Assembly: GCA_050248795.1 (NCBI GenBank)
Contig: JBFWRS010000055.1
Span: 1-19,814 of the forward strand
Direction: 5' to 3'
Origin: CAZTDU01 sp050248795
GTDB lineage: Bacteria; Pseudomonadota; Gammaproteobacteria; Burkholderiales; SG8-39
Length of the DNA: 19,814 nt
In this document: positions 7,923 through 15,722 of the stretch, piece after piece
How positions within the stretch are numbered: the stretch's first letter is position 1
Layout: every line of letters starts with the position of its first letter
Program-made: the position numbers and the translations under genes
Notes under the pieces: model-generated
The model's input: only the letters and a program-made list of their open reading frames with translations
Told to the model about the DNA's origin: nothing
Databases searched by the model: none

Positions 7923-8158
7923 GGCGGCCTCCGTGTTCGGGTGGCACGGATTCTTTCTGCGCCGCAAGCGGGCAGCAATCGCGGCGTGGCAAGTAGCCAG
8001 GCGGGATACCCGGGGTTCGATACGTCCGCTTGCCGGTGTCGTTTGCGCTTCGCAAGGGTTGCCGGACTGGTTTCCTCCGGCGTTCCCCATGGTAAGCTGG
8101 AAGAAAATAGCTTGTACGTCCCGTATGCGGACGGCGGCACATGGAAATGGGGGCTTGA
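7923..8158. other. 236-bp divergent intergenic region
   Basis: The longest gene-free stretch of the window, between the FAD oxidoreductase and pilin-like gene starts. It holds a Shine-Dalgarno for the leftward gene (7928-7932), an 8-bp inverted repeat GCAAGCGG (7964-7971) / CCGCTTGC (8026-8033) separated by 54 bp, and a compact hairpin TTGCG-CTT-CGCAA (8043-8055). A relatively A/T-rich patch around 8100-8116 could be part of a promoter for the rightward gene, but no convincing -35/-10 pair was identified. No tRNA or small ORF can be supported. Confidence 0.5.
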
Positions 8159-8554
8159 ATGCGGATCGCGTTGCTGGTTGTTGCGGGCTTGGCCTTGGTC
8201 GGATTCGTGGTCGTCGCGGTCGTGCTGCCGCAGATGAGCGGTGCGGAGGCGAAGGAGGCCGCGCAGATGCTCGTCGCCGGCGCCGAGCCGGCCAAGCAGC
8301 AGGTGGCTGCCGCTGCCGCGAAGGCCGGCACGCTGGAGAATTCCGGCGCCAACGTGAAAATTCCTGCCAAGGCAGACCCCAAGCACGGCGAGATGAAGTG
8401 GGTGGTCGAATCCGGCGGCACGGTTCGCGGCTGGAACGAGAAGAATGCGATTGAGGTCTCGGTGCGGCCCGCGCTGCAGGGCGGCAAGGTCACCTGGACC
8501 TGCCGTGGCTATCCGATCGTCGCGATGCCGGCCGCCTGCGGCGGCAAGGACTGA
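8159..8554 (+). CDS. Orphan type IV pilin-like protein without prepilin peptidase motif
   Basis: Predicted 131 aa. Residues 4-23 form one hydrophobic helix ending in a Pro at 24, followed by an Ala-rich amphipathic stretch (29-58) and a C-terminal half with WVVESGGTV, then VTWTC (C115) and MPAAC (C127). The order of hydrophobic helix, Pro near position 22, Ala-rich helix, beta region and a terminal WTC...P..C disulphide pair matches type IVa major pilins. The charged leader and GFTLIE cleavage site are missing, and the codon just before the ATG (8156-8158) is an in-frame TGA, so the leader is not hidden upstream. A run GGGGG (8149-8153) lies about 5 bases before the start and may serve as ribosome binding site. 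It is likely inner-membrane anchored with a periplasmic domain. No pilus assembly genes are nearby. The fold assignment is my inference from pattern. Confidence 0.7.
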   Translation: MRIALLVVAGLALVGFVVVAVVLPQMSGAEAKEAAQMLVAGAEPAKQQVAAAAAKAGTLENSGANVKIPAKADPKHGEMKWVVESGGTVRGWNEKNAIEVSVRPALQGGKVTWTCRGYPIVAMPAACGGKD

Positions 8555-8555
8555 A

Positions 8556-9068
8556 TCAGGGCTCCGCGCCTACCGCGGTCAGGATTCCCTGCATGATCGC
8601 AGCAGGGGTCGGCGGGCAACCCGGCACTTCGACGTCGACCGGGATTACGTTCGAGACGCGTCCGCAACTGGCGTAGTTTTCCCCGAACACGCCGCCCGAG
8701 CAGCCACAGTCGCCGATGGCGACGACCAGTTTCGGGTCGGGCATCGCCGACCAGGTTCGGCGCAGCGCCTCTTCCATGTGGCGAGACACAGGACCGGTCA
8801 CCAGCAGCATGTCCGCGTGTCGCGGGCTGGCAACGAACCTGATGCCGAGCCCTTCCAGGTTGTAGTAGGGATTGTTCACCGCGTGGATCTCCAGCTCGCA
8901 GCCGTTGCAGGAACCGGCATCGACATGGCGGATCGTCAGCGCGCGGCCGAGCCTGCGTAGCGTTTCGTCATTCAGCCTGCCGGCGACCTTCCGCAATGCT
9001 TCGTCGGTGGCCGGAGGTGCTTCGGTGCGGATGCCGGTGACGGCGATCTGTCGCAGCAGTTTGAGCAT
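8556..9068 (-). CDS. hyfI: Ehr/Hyf-type complex small subunit (HyfI/HycG/NuoB-like)
   Basis: Predicted 170 aa, NuoB/HycG family. It retains the full ligand set of the proximal (N2-type) [4Fe-4S] cluster: CNGC at residues 54-57, Cys121 in GDCGCSGG, and Cys151 in PGCPPTP; C123 and C135 are additional cysteines. There is no N-terminal Tat signal, so it faces the cytoplasm as in complex I and group 4 hydrogenases. The ATG at 9068 shares one base with the large-subunit TGA (TGATG), a translational-coupling arrangement. The longer frame starting at 9176 was rejected because it lies inside the large-subunit gene. It is the last gene of the operon; its stop is one base from the stop of the convergent pilin-like gene, so no intrinsic terminator fits between. 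It would pass electrons between an unknown partner and the large-subunit active site. Confidence 0.93.
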   Translation of the reverse strand: MLKLLRQIAVTGIRTEAPPATDEALRKVAGRLNDETLRRLGRALTIRHVDAGSCNGCELEIHAVNNPYYNLEGLGIRFVASPRHADMLLVTGPVSRHMEEALRRTWSAMPDPKLVVAIGDCGCSGGVFGENYASCGRVSNVIPVDVEVPGCPPTPAAIMQGILTAVGAEP

Positions 9069-10627
9069 CAGAGGTCGTGCCCCGCGTACGAGAGGTTGAA
9101 TGACTTGTTGATCAGCGGGAAGTCCGGAACGATGTTGCCTATGATGGCGTGCTCGAGCGCAGGCCAGATCTGCCACGATGGATCGTGCGGATGGCAGCGG
9201 CGGATCGCCCCGTGCGGCCCGGATTCCAGCGCCACGAACACCTCTCCCCGCCAGCCCTCGACCCAGCCCACGCCGAAGGCGCCAGCAGCAGGCGCCGGGA
9301 CCGCCTCGCGCACGGGCCCCGACGGCAGGTGGTTCAGGATGCGTCGCTGCATCTTGATCGAATCCAGCGTCTCGTCGAAGCGCACCGCCACGCGCGCGGC
9401 GACGTCCCCGGCACGCTGGCAGGCGATGCCCGGCGCCAGCTCCGGGTAGGGGGCCAGTCCCGGATGCAGCCGGGCGTCGACCGCGATGCCGCTTGCGCGC
9501 GCGGCAAAGCCGACCACGCCGAAGTACGCGGCGACGCCGGGCGCCAGCACCCCGCAGGCGATGAAGCGGTCCTGCAGGCCGGCATGGTCGTCGTAGATCT
9601 CGCGCAGCAGGCGAACCTCGCGCTCGATGCGATCGAGTTCCTCGAGCAGCGACCCTGTCGCCGCGGCGTCCAGGTCCGCTGCGACGCCGCCGGGCACCAC
9701 CCGGTCCATCAGGTAGCGGTGCCCGAACAGGCGCGCATTGGTGCGCAGCGTGTCTTCCTTCAGCCGGCCGAACTGTGCCAGCCCGAACGCGAGGCCACCG
9801 TCATTTCCCAGCGCGCCGAGGTCGCCCAGGTGGTTGGCGACGCGCTCGCGTTCCAGCAGCAGCGCGCGCAGCCACAGCGCCCGTGCCGGCAGCGCGACGC
9901 CCGCCATGCCCTCGAGTGCCATCGCATAGGCCCAGGCATACGCAACCGTGCTGTCGCCCGACACGCGGCCGGCGAGCCGCGCGCCTTCCTCGAGCGACAT
10001 CGACTCGAAGCGCTTCTCGATCCCCTTGTGCTTGTAGCCGAGGCGCTGCTCGAGCCTGAGCACGCGCTCGCCGACGATCGAGAAGCGAAAATGCCCCGGC
10101 TCGATGGTGCCGGCGTGCACCGGGCCGACCGGAATCTCGTGCACGCCATCGCCTTCGACGCTGACGAAGGCGTAGGGCGCATCGGCCGGTTCGAGCGCGC
10201 GCTCGAGCGCCACGTCGCGTCGCAGCGGGTAGACGTCGCCGCGCCAAGCGCCATGCCTCAGCCAGCCGCGTGGATCCATCGGCTTGTCGGCGGGGCCGGT
10301 GGGGCGCACGCCCACCAGGTCCGCCATCGCGCGCTGCATCCGGGGCGCGCTGCCGAACAGGTCAGAAAGGTCCGGAAACGCCGGCTCCGCAGCGCCGGCA
10401 TCGAGCCGCAGGTGCAACAGGTTCTCGCCCGCGACCAGCAGCGCGTGCGCGGCGAACGAGCCGCGTGCCTCGCGCTCGTCGCTCGCCCACAGCGCGCCAA
10501 GGCGGCCGCCGGCGCTTGCCACCGCTTCGCAGGCCGTGCGCCAGCCTGGCACGTCGACATCGGCGTGCCACGCGGGCGCCGCACCTGGCAACCGGGAAGT
10601 CTGCACGCCTGGCAGCAGCAGGTTCAT
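9068..10627 (-). CDS. hyfG: Ehr-type large subunit (HyfG/HycE-like, NuoC-NuoD fusion) lacking NiFe ligands
   Basis: Predicted 519 aa. Residues about 20-140 are a NuoC/30-kDa-like domain (AFPDLSDLFGSAPRMQRAMADLVG) fused to a NuoD/HycE-like domain beginning IPVGPVHAGTIEPGHFRF (165-182), with GYKHKGIEKRFE at 197-208. In true hydrogenases the next motif is CGxC followed by His. Here residues 221-230 read RVSGDSTVAY, with Ser223 and Ser226 at the Cys positions. The C-terminal Cys pair is also absent: the protein ends INKSFNLSYAGHDL, without the maturation-protease tail. It cannot hold a NiFe centre in the known way. This matches the Ehr (energy-converting hydrogenase-related) group intermediate between group 4 hydrogenases and complex I. 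It starts 4 bases after the hyfF-like stop. The substrate may be a quinone or something unknown. Confidence 0.93.
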   Translation of the reverse strand: MNLLLPGVQTSRLPGAAPAWHADVDVPGWRTACEAVASAGGRLGALWASDEREARGSFAAHALLVAGENLLHLRLDAGAAEPAFPDLSDLFGSAPRMQRAMADLVGVRPTGPADKPMDPRGWLRHGAWRGDVYPLRRDVALERALEPADAPYAFVSVEGDGVHEIPVGPVHAGTIEPGHFRFSIVGERVLRLEQRLGYKHKGIEKRFESMSLEEGARLAGRVSGDSTVAYAWAYAMALEGMAGVALPARALWLRALLLERERVANHLGDLGALGNDGGLAFGLAQFGRLKEDTLRTNARLFGHRYLMDRVVPGGVAADLDAAATGSLLEELDRIEREVRLLREIYDDHAGLQDRFIACGVLAPGVAAYFGVVGFAARASGIAVDARLHPGLAPYPELAPGIACQRAGDVAARVAVRFDETLDSIKMQRRILNHLPSGPVREAVPAPAAGAFGVGWVEGWRGEVFVALESGPHGAIRRCHPHDPSWQIWPALEHAIIGNIVPDFPLINKSFNLSYAGHDL

Positions 10628-10631
10628 GGTT

Positions 10632-12107
10632 TCAGCCGACAAGGCGGGCCGCCTGCCGGTACCAGTCGGCGAGGTAAGGGGGGGTGTACACGCCGAGCAT
10701 GAGGACGATGCCCAGGTGCGCAAACACCGGGATCAGCGCCGGCCGGTGCGCGAGGCGTGCCGGTCCGGCATCGCCGAAAACCATGGGCTGCACCTTGCCG
10801 AAGACCGCGGCAAAAGAGATGCCCAGGGCGCCCAGCAGGATCGGCGTCGCCCAGGGCTGCTGCGAGATCGCCGTGGTGAGGATCAGGAACTCGCTGGCGA
10901 AAACGCCGAACGGCGGCATGCCGAGGATCGCGACCGTACCGAGCATCAGTCCCCAGCCGACCGCGGGGCTGGTGCGGATGAGTCCGCGGATGTCCTCCAT
11001 CAACTGCGTGCCGGATTTCTGCACCGCATGGCCGACGGCGAAGAAGATCGCCGACTTGGTGAGCGAGTGGGTGGTCATGTGCAACAGTCCGGCGAAGCTC
11101 GCCACCGGACCTCCCATGCCGAAAGCGAACGTGATGATCCCCATGTGCTCGATCGAGGAGTACGCGAACATGCGCTTGATGTCGCGCTGGCGCGACAGGA
11201 AGAACGCGGCCACGACGACCGACAGCAGGCCGAAACCCATCATCAGCATCGACGCGAAGCCGATGCCCGAGCCCTCGCCGCCGGCCGGCAGCGCGCCGTC
11301 GGCGATGACCTTGAAGCGCAGCAGCGCATACAGCGCGACGTTGAGCAGCAGCCCGGACAGCACCGCCGATATCGGCGTCGGGCCCTCGGCGTGCGCATCC
11401 GGCAGCCAGTTGTGCAGCGGCACCAGCCCCACCTTGGTGCCGTAGCCGACCAGCAGGAAGATGAACGCGATCGACATCACCGCCGGTTCGAGTTGCACCT
11501 TGATCGCGTCGATCTCGGTCCACAGCAGCGAGGTCATGCCGGCGCCGAGGATCTTCTCGGCGGCGAAATAGACCAGGATGGTGCCGAACAGCGCCTGCGC
11601 GATGCCGACGCCGCAGAGGATGAAGTACTTCCACGCCGCCTCGAGCGAGGCGTGCGTGCGATACAGCGCGACCAGCAGCACCGTGGTGAGCGTGGCAGCC
11701 TCCGTCGCCACCCACATGATGCCGATGTTGTTGGTGGTGAGCACGAGCAGCATGGCAAAGCAGAACAGCTGGTACATGCTGTAGTACAGGCGCAGCGCCG
11801 CGTGCCGCAGCCTGCCGTGCTCGTGCTCCACGCGCATGTAGGTGCGCGAGAAGATCGACGTCGTCATGGCGACGAAGGCCGTCAGCGTGACGAGGAACAC
11901 GTTCAGCGAATCGATGAAGAACTGCCGTTCCAGCGCAGTGACCGGCCCTTCGGCGACGATACGTACGGTCAGCGCAGCGGCCGCGATGAAGGTGGTCGTG
12001 GCGAAGGCGACGTTCACCTCCGCGGCCCACCTGAGGTGGCCGCGCAGCGCGAGCACGATGCCGCCGAGGAGCGGGCTGGCCAGCAGCAGGGCGAATTCTG
12101 GGTGCAT
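10632..12107 (-). CDS. hyfF: Ehr/Hyf-type antiporter-like membrane subunit (HyfF-like)
   Basis: Predicted 491 aa, polytopic Mrp-antiporter/NuoL-M-N family, with about 13-14 hydrophobic segments. The proton-channel residues of the family are visible: Glu136 in MWVATEAATL (TM5 Glu), Lys225 in GYGTKVGLVPLH (TM7 Lys), and His232 and His239 in LHNWLPDAH, followed by SAVLSGLLLNVALYALLR. It would couple redox chemistry of the HyfG/HyfI module to H+ or Na+ translocation in the inner membrane. Its ATG at 12107 shares one base with the hyfE-like stop (TGATG). HyfF rather than HycC was chosen because of operon position and length; a second antiporter-like subunit (HyfB-like) heads the operon, and no HyfD homologue is present. 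Confidence 0.92.
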   Translation of the reverse strand: MHPEFALLLASPLLGGIVLALRGHLRWAAEVNVAFATTTFIAAAALTVRIVAEGPVTALERQFFIDSLNVFLVTLTAFVAMTTSIFSRTYMRVEHEHGRLRHAALRLYYSMYQLFCFAMLLVLTTNNIGIMWVATEAATLTTVLLVALYRTHASLEAAWKYFILCGVGIAQALFGTILVYFAAEKILGAGMTSLLWTEIDAIKVQLEPAVMSIAFIFLLVGYGTKVGLVPLHNWLPDAHAEGPTPISAVLSGLLLNVALYALLRFKVIADGALPAGGEGSGIGFASMLMMGFGLLSVVVAAFFLSRQRDIKRMFAYSSIEHMGIITFAFGMGGPVASFAGLLHMTTHSLTKSAIFFAVGHAVQKSGTQLMEDIRGLIRTSPAVGWGLMLGTVAILGMPPFGVFASEFLILTTAISQQPWATPILLGALGISFAAVFGKVQPMVFGDAGPARLAHRPALIPVFAHLGIVLMLGVYTPPYLADWYRQAARLVG

Positions 12108-12769
12108 CACGGTTCTTTCAGCCGCTCGAGGTTCCGCGTGTCGAGGGAGTCGAACCTTTCGCGGATCTGGAAGAAGAACACGCCGAGGATCAGCATCCCC
12201 ACCAGGACGTCGAACGCGATGCCGAATTCCACCACCATCGGCATGCCGTATACGGCGCCTGTCGCGGCGAAAAACAGTCCGTTCTCCATCGCCAGGAAGC
12301 CGATTACCTGCGGCACCGCCTTGGATCGCGTGATCATCATCAGGAACGAAAGCAGGATGCAGGCGAGCGCGATGCCGAGCGTGGCGCGGGTCACCGTGCC
12401 CGCCAGGTTGGCGATCGGCAGCGCGAGGTTGAAGGCGAGGATCACCAGCACGATGCCGACCAGCATCGTCGTGGGGATGTTGAACAGCGTCTCGACGTCC
12501 CACTTGATGCTCAGGCGCCGGATCAGGCGGTGCAGGATCCACGGCAGCAGCAGCACCTTCAGCACGAGCGTGAGCAGCGCCGACCAGTACAGGTGATGCT
12601 GTCCGGTGAGGTACCCGACCAGCGCGGTCGATAGCACGAGCACCATGCCCTGGGCGGCGAACAGGTTGATGAGCGCGAGCACCTTGCGCTGCGCGAGCAT
12701 CGCAAAGGCGAGCAGCAGCAGCACCGCGGCGAAGAGGTTGATCAGCTGGGGTCCGTAGTGATCGAGCAT
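12107..12769 (-). CDS. hyfE: Ehr/Hyf-type membrane subunit HyfE-like
   Basis: Predicted 220 aa, very hydrophobic, with about six to seven transmembrane segments. Its second half resembles NuoK/MrpC-type subunits (LGIALACILLSFLMMITRSK, GFLAMENGLFFAA). The cytoplasmic tail IRERFDSLDTRNLERLKEP is typical of HyfE proteins. The Glu in AMENGLFF corresponds to a conserved acidic residue in this family. It would form part of the membrane arm linking HyfC and the antiporter subunits. The start ATG at 12769 lies one base after the hyfC-like stop, and the stop overlaps the next start, so the operon is tightly coupled. A longer frame from 12847 was rejected as it overlaps the hyfC-like gene. Confidence 0.9.
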   Translation of the reverse strand: MLDHYGPQLINLFAAVLLLLAFAMLAQRKVLALINLFAAQGMVLVLSTALVGYLTGQHHLYWSALLTLVLKVLLLPWILHRLIRRLSIKWDVETLFNIPTTMLVGIVLVILAFNLALPIANLAGTVTRATLGIALACILLSFLMMITRSKAVPQVIGFLAMENGLFFAATGAVYGMPMVVEFGIAFDVLVGMLILGVFFFQIRERFDSLDTRNLERLKEP

Positions 12770-12770
12770 G

Positions 12771-13721
12771 TCAGTGCTCCAGCAGCACGTGGACGAGCAT
12801 CGACAGCACGGCGAGCAGGAACGCGGTGCCGAGGAACTCCGGCGCACGGAAGATGCGCAGCTTCGCGCTGAGCGTCTCTATCAGGGCGAGGGCGAAACCG
12901 CCGACCGCGAGCTTTGCGATCAGCACCGGAAGCGCGAGCAGGAATCCCGACCAGTCGCCGCCCTCTGCGACACCGTAAGGGAAGAAGAGCGCCAGGCCCA
13001 TGCAGGAATATACGAACAGCTTCAGGCTCGCCGCCCATTCGATCATGGCGAGGTGCCGCCCCGAGTACTCCAGCACCATCGCCTCGTGGATCATCGTGAG
13101 CTCGAGGTGCGTGGCCGGATTGTCCACCGGTATGCGGGCGTTCTCGGCCAGCGACACCATGGTGAAGGCCACGCCGGCGAACGCGAGACTGGGATAGATG
13201 ACGAACTCCCGGTGCGCCAGCGATTCGACGATCGTGGACAGCGAGGTCGAGCTCGAGATGAGCGATGCGGTGAACAGCACCATCAGCAGCGCGGGCTCCG
13301 CGAGGAAGCCGACGAGCATCTCGCGACGCGCGCCCAGCGTGCCGAACGCGGTGCCGATGTCCATGCCGGCGAGCGCGATGAAGAAGCGCGCCAGCGCCAG
13401 CAGGCCGACGAGCGCGATGGCGTCCGCCGCCGCCGGCAGCGGCAACCCGGTGTCCAGCGTCGGCACGATCGCGGCGGCAAGGCTGAGGCAGCCGAAGATC
13501 AGGTAGGGCGCGGTGCGGAACAGCGGGCTCGCGTTATGCGCGAGCACCACCTCCTTGCCGAACAGCTTGGTCAGCGTGCGGTAGGGCTGCAGGATGCCGG
13601 GGCCGGTCCTGTTCTGCAGCCAGGCGCGGCACTGGTTGACCCAGCCCGTAAGGACCGGTGCAAGCAGCACCGCAAGCGCCGTCGCGGCGACCTGTGCGGC
13701 GATCCCGCCGGGCGTCGTCAT
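12771..13721 (-). CDS. hyfC: Ehr/Hyf-type membrane subunit HyfC-like (HycD/NuoH family)
   Basis: Predicted 316 aa, about eight transmembrane segments, the NuoH/ND1-like anchor that joins the peripheral and membrane arms. Signature segments: NRTGPGILQPYRTLTKLFGKE at residues about 37-57, ALAGMDIGTAFGTLGARREM at 117-134, the acidic loop ENARIPVDNPATHLELT at 193-209, and HEAMVLEYSGRHLAMIEWA at 212-230. Conserved Glu193, Asp200 and Glu207 correspond to charged residues proposed for the quinone-to-membrane proton route in complex I. It starts 7 bases after the hyfB-like stop. Nothing suggests damage. Confidence 0.93.
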   Translation of the reverse strand: MTTPGGIAAQVAATALAVLLAPVLTGWVNQCRAWLQNRTGPGILQPYRTLTKLFGKEVVLAHNASPLFRTAPYLIFGCLSLAAAIVPTLDTGLPLPAAADAIALVGLLALARFFIALAGMDIGTAFGTLGARREMLVGFLAEPALLMVLFTASLISSSTSLSTIVESLAHREFVIYPSLAFAGVAFTMVSLAENARIPVDNPATHLELTMIHEAMVLEYSGRHLAMIEWAASLKLFVYSCMGLALFFPYGVAEGGDWSGFLLALPVLIAKLAVGGFALALIETLSAKLRIFRAPEFLGTAFLLAVLSMLVHVLLEH

Positions 13722-13728
13722 GGCGCGC

Positions 13729-15720
13729 TCATCTGGCGAACAGCAGCAGCACGAGCAGCGTTGCGAAGCTGTACATCAGGTAGACCGAGATGCGGCCCCG
13801 CTGAAGGATGGTGACCAATGCCGTGATGCGCTCGACACCCCTGGCGAGGGGCAGGTAGAGCCAGTACCACAGCCGGTCGCCGGCGGTCTCGTGGTAGCGG
13901 GGCTCGGCGTCGAACGGCGAGGGCACCTGCTGCTCGATGCGGAAAAAAGGCTCGAACACCACGCGCACCGGCTGGCCGAAGCCCTCGGCGGTGTCCTGCA
14001 TGCGCGAATCGAGGCGCGGGAAGCCGCAGTCCCACACGGCGCTGCGCCGCGTGCGCGCGCCGTAGAAGAGGCGCACCGACAGCCACGCCAGCGCGACCAG
14101 CAACGCCGCGGTGACGAGGAACAGCACCGGGCTGTAGCTCGCGCGGTCGGGCTCGATCGGCGCGAGGAAGAGCCAGCCCTTCGCATGGCCGGAGATGCCG
14201 GTTCCGGCCAGGGTGGTGATGATCGGGTCTAGCATGCCGATCACGACCGTCGGCGCGAGGCCGAGCGCGATGCAGCTCGCGGCGAGCCACAGCATGCCGG
14301 TGCGCTCCATGATGCCCGCATCGTGCGCGCTTGCGAGCTTCGGTTCGCGGTGCTGGCCGAGGAAGACGACGCCGTAGAACTTGACCATCACGTATCCCGA
14401 CAGCGCGGCGCACAGGGCAACCGCCGCGGCGGCCACCGGCACCAGCATGTTGAGGTAGCCGTGCGGCAGTCCGGGGGTGAACAGGAACGCCTGCAGCAGC
14501 AGCCACTCGGACACGAAGCCGTTCAGGGGCGGCAGTCCGGCGATCGCGATGGTGCCGACCAGCGCGGTCCACGCCACCCAGGGCATGGCATGTATCAATC
14601 CGCCGAGTTTGCCGAGGTTGCGCTCCTGCGTCGCGTGCAGCACCGCGCCGGTGGCCAGGAACAGCAGCGCCTTGAAGCACGCGTGGTTGATGCAGTGGTA
14701 CAGCGCCGCGGTCAGCGCGAGCGCCGCCAGCGTGCCCATGCCGAAGCTGCGGAAAATCATCGCCAGGCCGATGCCGGCGACGATCAGCCCGATGTTCTCG
14801 ATCGACGAGTAGGCGAGCAGCCGCTTCATGTCCGTCTGTACCGCGGCGTGGACGACGCCAAACAGCGCCGACACCAGCCCCACCGCGAGCGCGACCACGC
14901 CCCACCACCACAGCGGGAACGCGAGCAGGTCCAGCGACACGCGCAACAGTCCGTAGATCGCGGTCTTCAGCATCACCGCGGACATCAGCGCCGAGACCGG
15001 CGAAGGCGCCGCCGGGTGCGCCTCGGGCAGCCACACATGCAGCGGCACGAGCCCTGCCTTGGCGCCGAAGCCGAACAGCGCGAGCAGGAATGCCGCGGTG
15101 CCGAAGTGAGACGTGTGATCCAGCGCGCGCATGCCATCGAAGGTGTAGTTCCCGGTCCCGCCCTGCAGCGCGCCGAAGGACAGCAGGATTGCGATTGCGC
15201 CGACGTGCGCGATCAGCAGGTAAAGGTAGCCGGCGCGGCGGATCTCGGGCTTGGCATGGTCGATGGTCACCAGGAAGAAGGACGACAGCGCCATCGATTC
15301 CCACGCCACCATGAAAAAGTAGGCGTCGTCGGCGACCAGCACCAGCGCCATGCTGGCGAGGAACGCGTGGTACCAGAAGGACTTCAGGCCAGGCGCCGTG
15401 CCTTCGCCGTGGCGCAGGTAACCGCTCGCGAACACCGAGATGCCGGCCGACACGCCGCCCAGCAGGACGAGGAAGAACGCCGACAGCGCGTCCAGGCGGA
15501 CGTGGAAGGGCAGGTCGGGCAGGCCGAGCGGCAGCACGCGGGTGCCGGGCTCGGCGAAGATCGAAGCGCCGCCCGCGACCGCGACCAGGATGCCCACCAG
15601 CGCGCCGGCGGGGAACAGCGCGCGCTTGACCAGCATCAGGTCCTGCGTGCGCGCAATGCCGACGAGGCCGATCGCGATCCACGCGCAGGCAGCGGCGAGG
15701 ATCGCGTCGACCGGCTGCAT
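13729..15720 (-). CDS. hyfB: Ehr/Hyf-type antiporter-like membrane subunit (HyfB/HycC-like)
   Basis: Predicted 663 aa (E. coli HyfB about 670, HycC about 608), first gene of the hyf-like operon. It is a proton-translocating NuoL/M-N family subunit. Glu141 in FFMVAWESMALSSFFL, Lys221 in FGAKAGLVPLH, and His228 and His235 in LHVWLPEAH are the expected channel residues. The long C-terminal part (DCGFPRLDSRMQDTAEGF, then FFRIEQQVPSPFD and a last transmembrane helix) is typical of the HyfB/HycC type with its lateral-helix-like extension. The ATG at 15720 lies only 2 bases after the metG stop, so transcription, and possibly translation, may be continuous from metG. No separate promoter can be seen in that gap; one inside metG cannot be excluded. 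Confidence 0.93.
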   Translation of the reverse strand: MQPVDAILAAACAWIAIGLVGIARTQDLMLVKRALFPAGALVGILVAVAGGASIFAEPGTRVLPLGLPDLPFHVRLDALSAFFLVLLGGVSAGISVFASGYLRHGEGTAPGLKSFWYHAFLASMALVLVADDAYFFMVAWESMALSSFFLVTIDHAKPEIRRAGYLYLLIAHVGAIAILLSFGALQGGTGNYTFDGMRALDHTSHFGTAAFLLALFGFGAKAGLVPLHVWLPEAHPAAPSPVSALMSAVMLKTAIYGLLRVSLDLLAFPLWWWGVVALAVGLVSALFGVVHAAVQTDMKRLLAYSSIENIGLIVAGIGLAMIFRSFGMGTLAALALTAALYHCINHACFKALLFLATGAVLHATQERNLGKLGGLIHAMPWVAWTALVGTIAIAGLPPLNGFVSEWLLLQAFLFTPGLPHGYLNMLVPVAAAAVALCAALSGYVMVKFYGVVFLGQHREPKLASAHDAGIMERTGMLWLAASCIALGLAPTVVIGMLDPIITTLAGTGISGHAKGWLFLAPIEPDRASYSPVLFLVTAALLVALAWLSVRLFYGARTRRSAVWDCGFPRLDSRMQDTAEGFGQPVRVVFEPFFRIEQQVPSPFDAEPRYHETAGDRLWYWLYLPLARGVERITALVTILQRGRISVYLMYSFATLLVLLLFAR

Positions 15721-15722
15721 GG

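Noticed and set aside
8011..8024. tRNA T-loop-like sequence GGTTCGA at 8014-8020
   Set aside because: No matching T-stem, anticodon arm or acceptor stem could be found around it on either strand.
7964..8033. 8-bp inverted repeat as mobile-element ends
   Set aside because: The arms are only 54 bp apart, with no ORF between and no target-site duplication seen; likely chance or a regulatory site.
9068..10627. Annotation as a functional formate hydrogenlyase / hydrogenase 4 large subunit
   Set aside because: None of the four NiFe-ligating cysteines is present, and no formate dehydrogenase or hyp genes are near; family resemblance alone does not support H2 chemistry.
10284..12596. Long rightward open frame (770 codons) antisense to the hyfE- and hyfF-like genes
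   Set aside because: Charged, Gln/Arg/His-rich composition typical of antisense to hydrophobic membrane proteins; no start context or domain.
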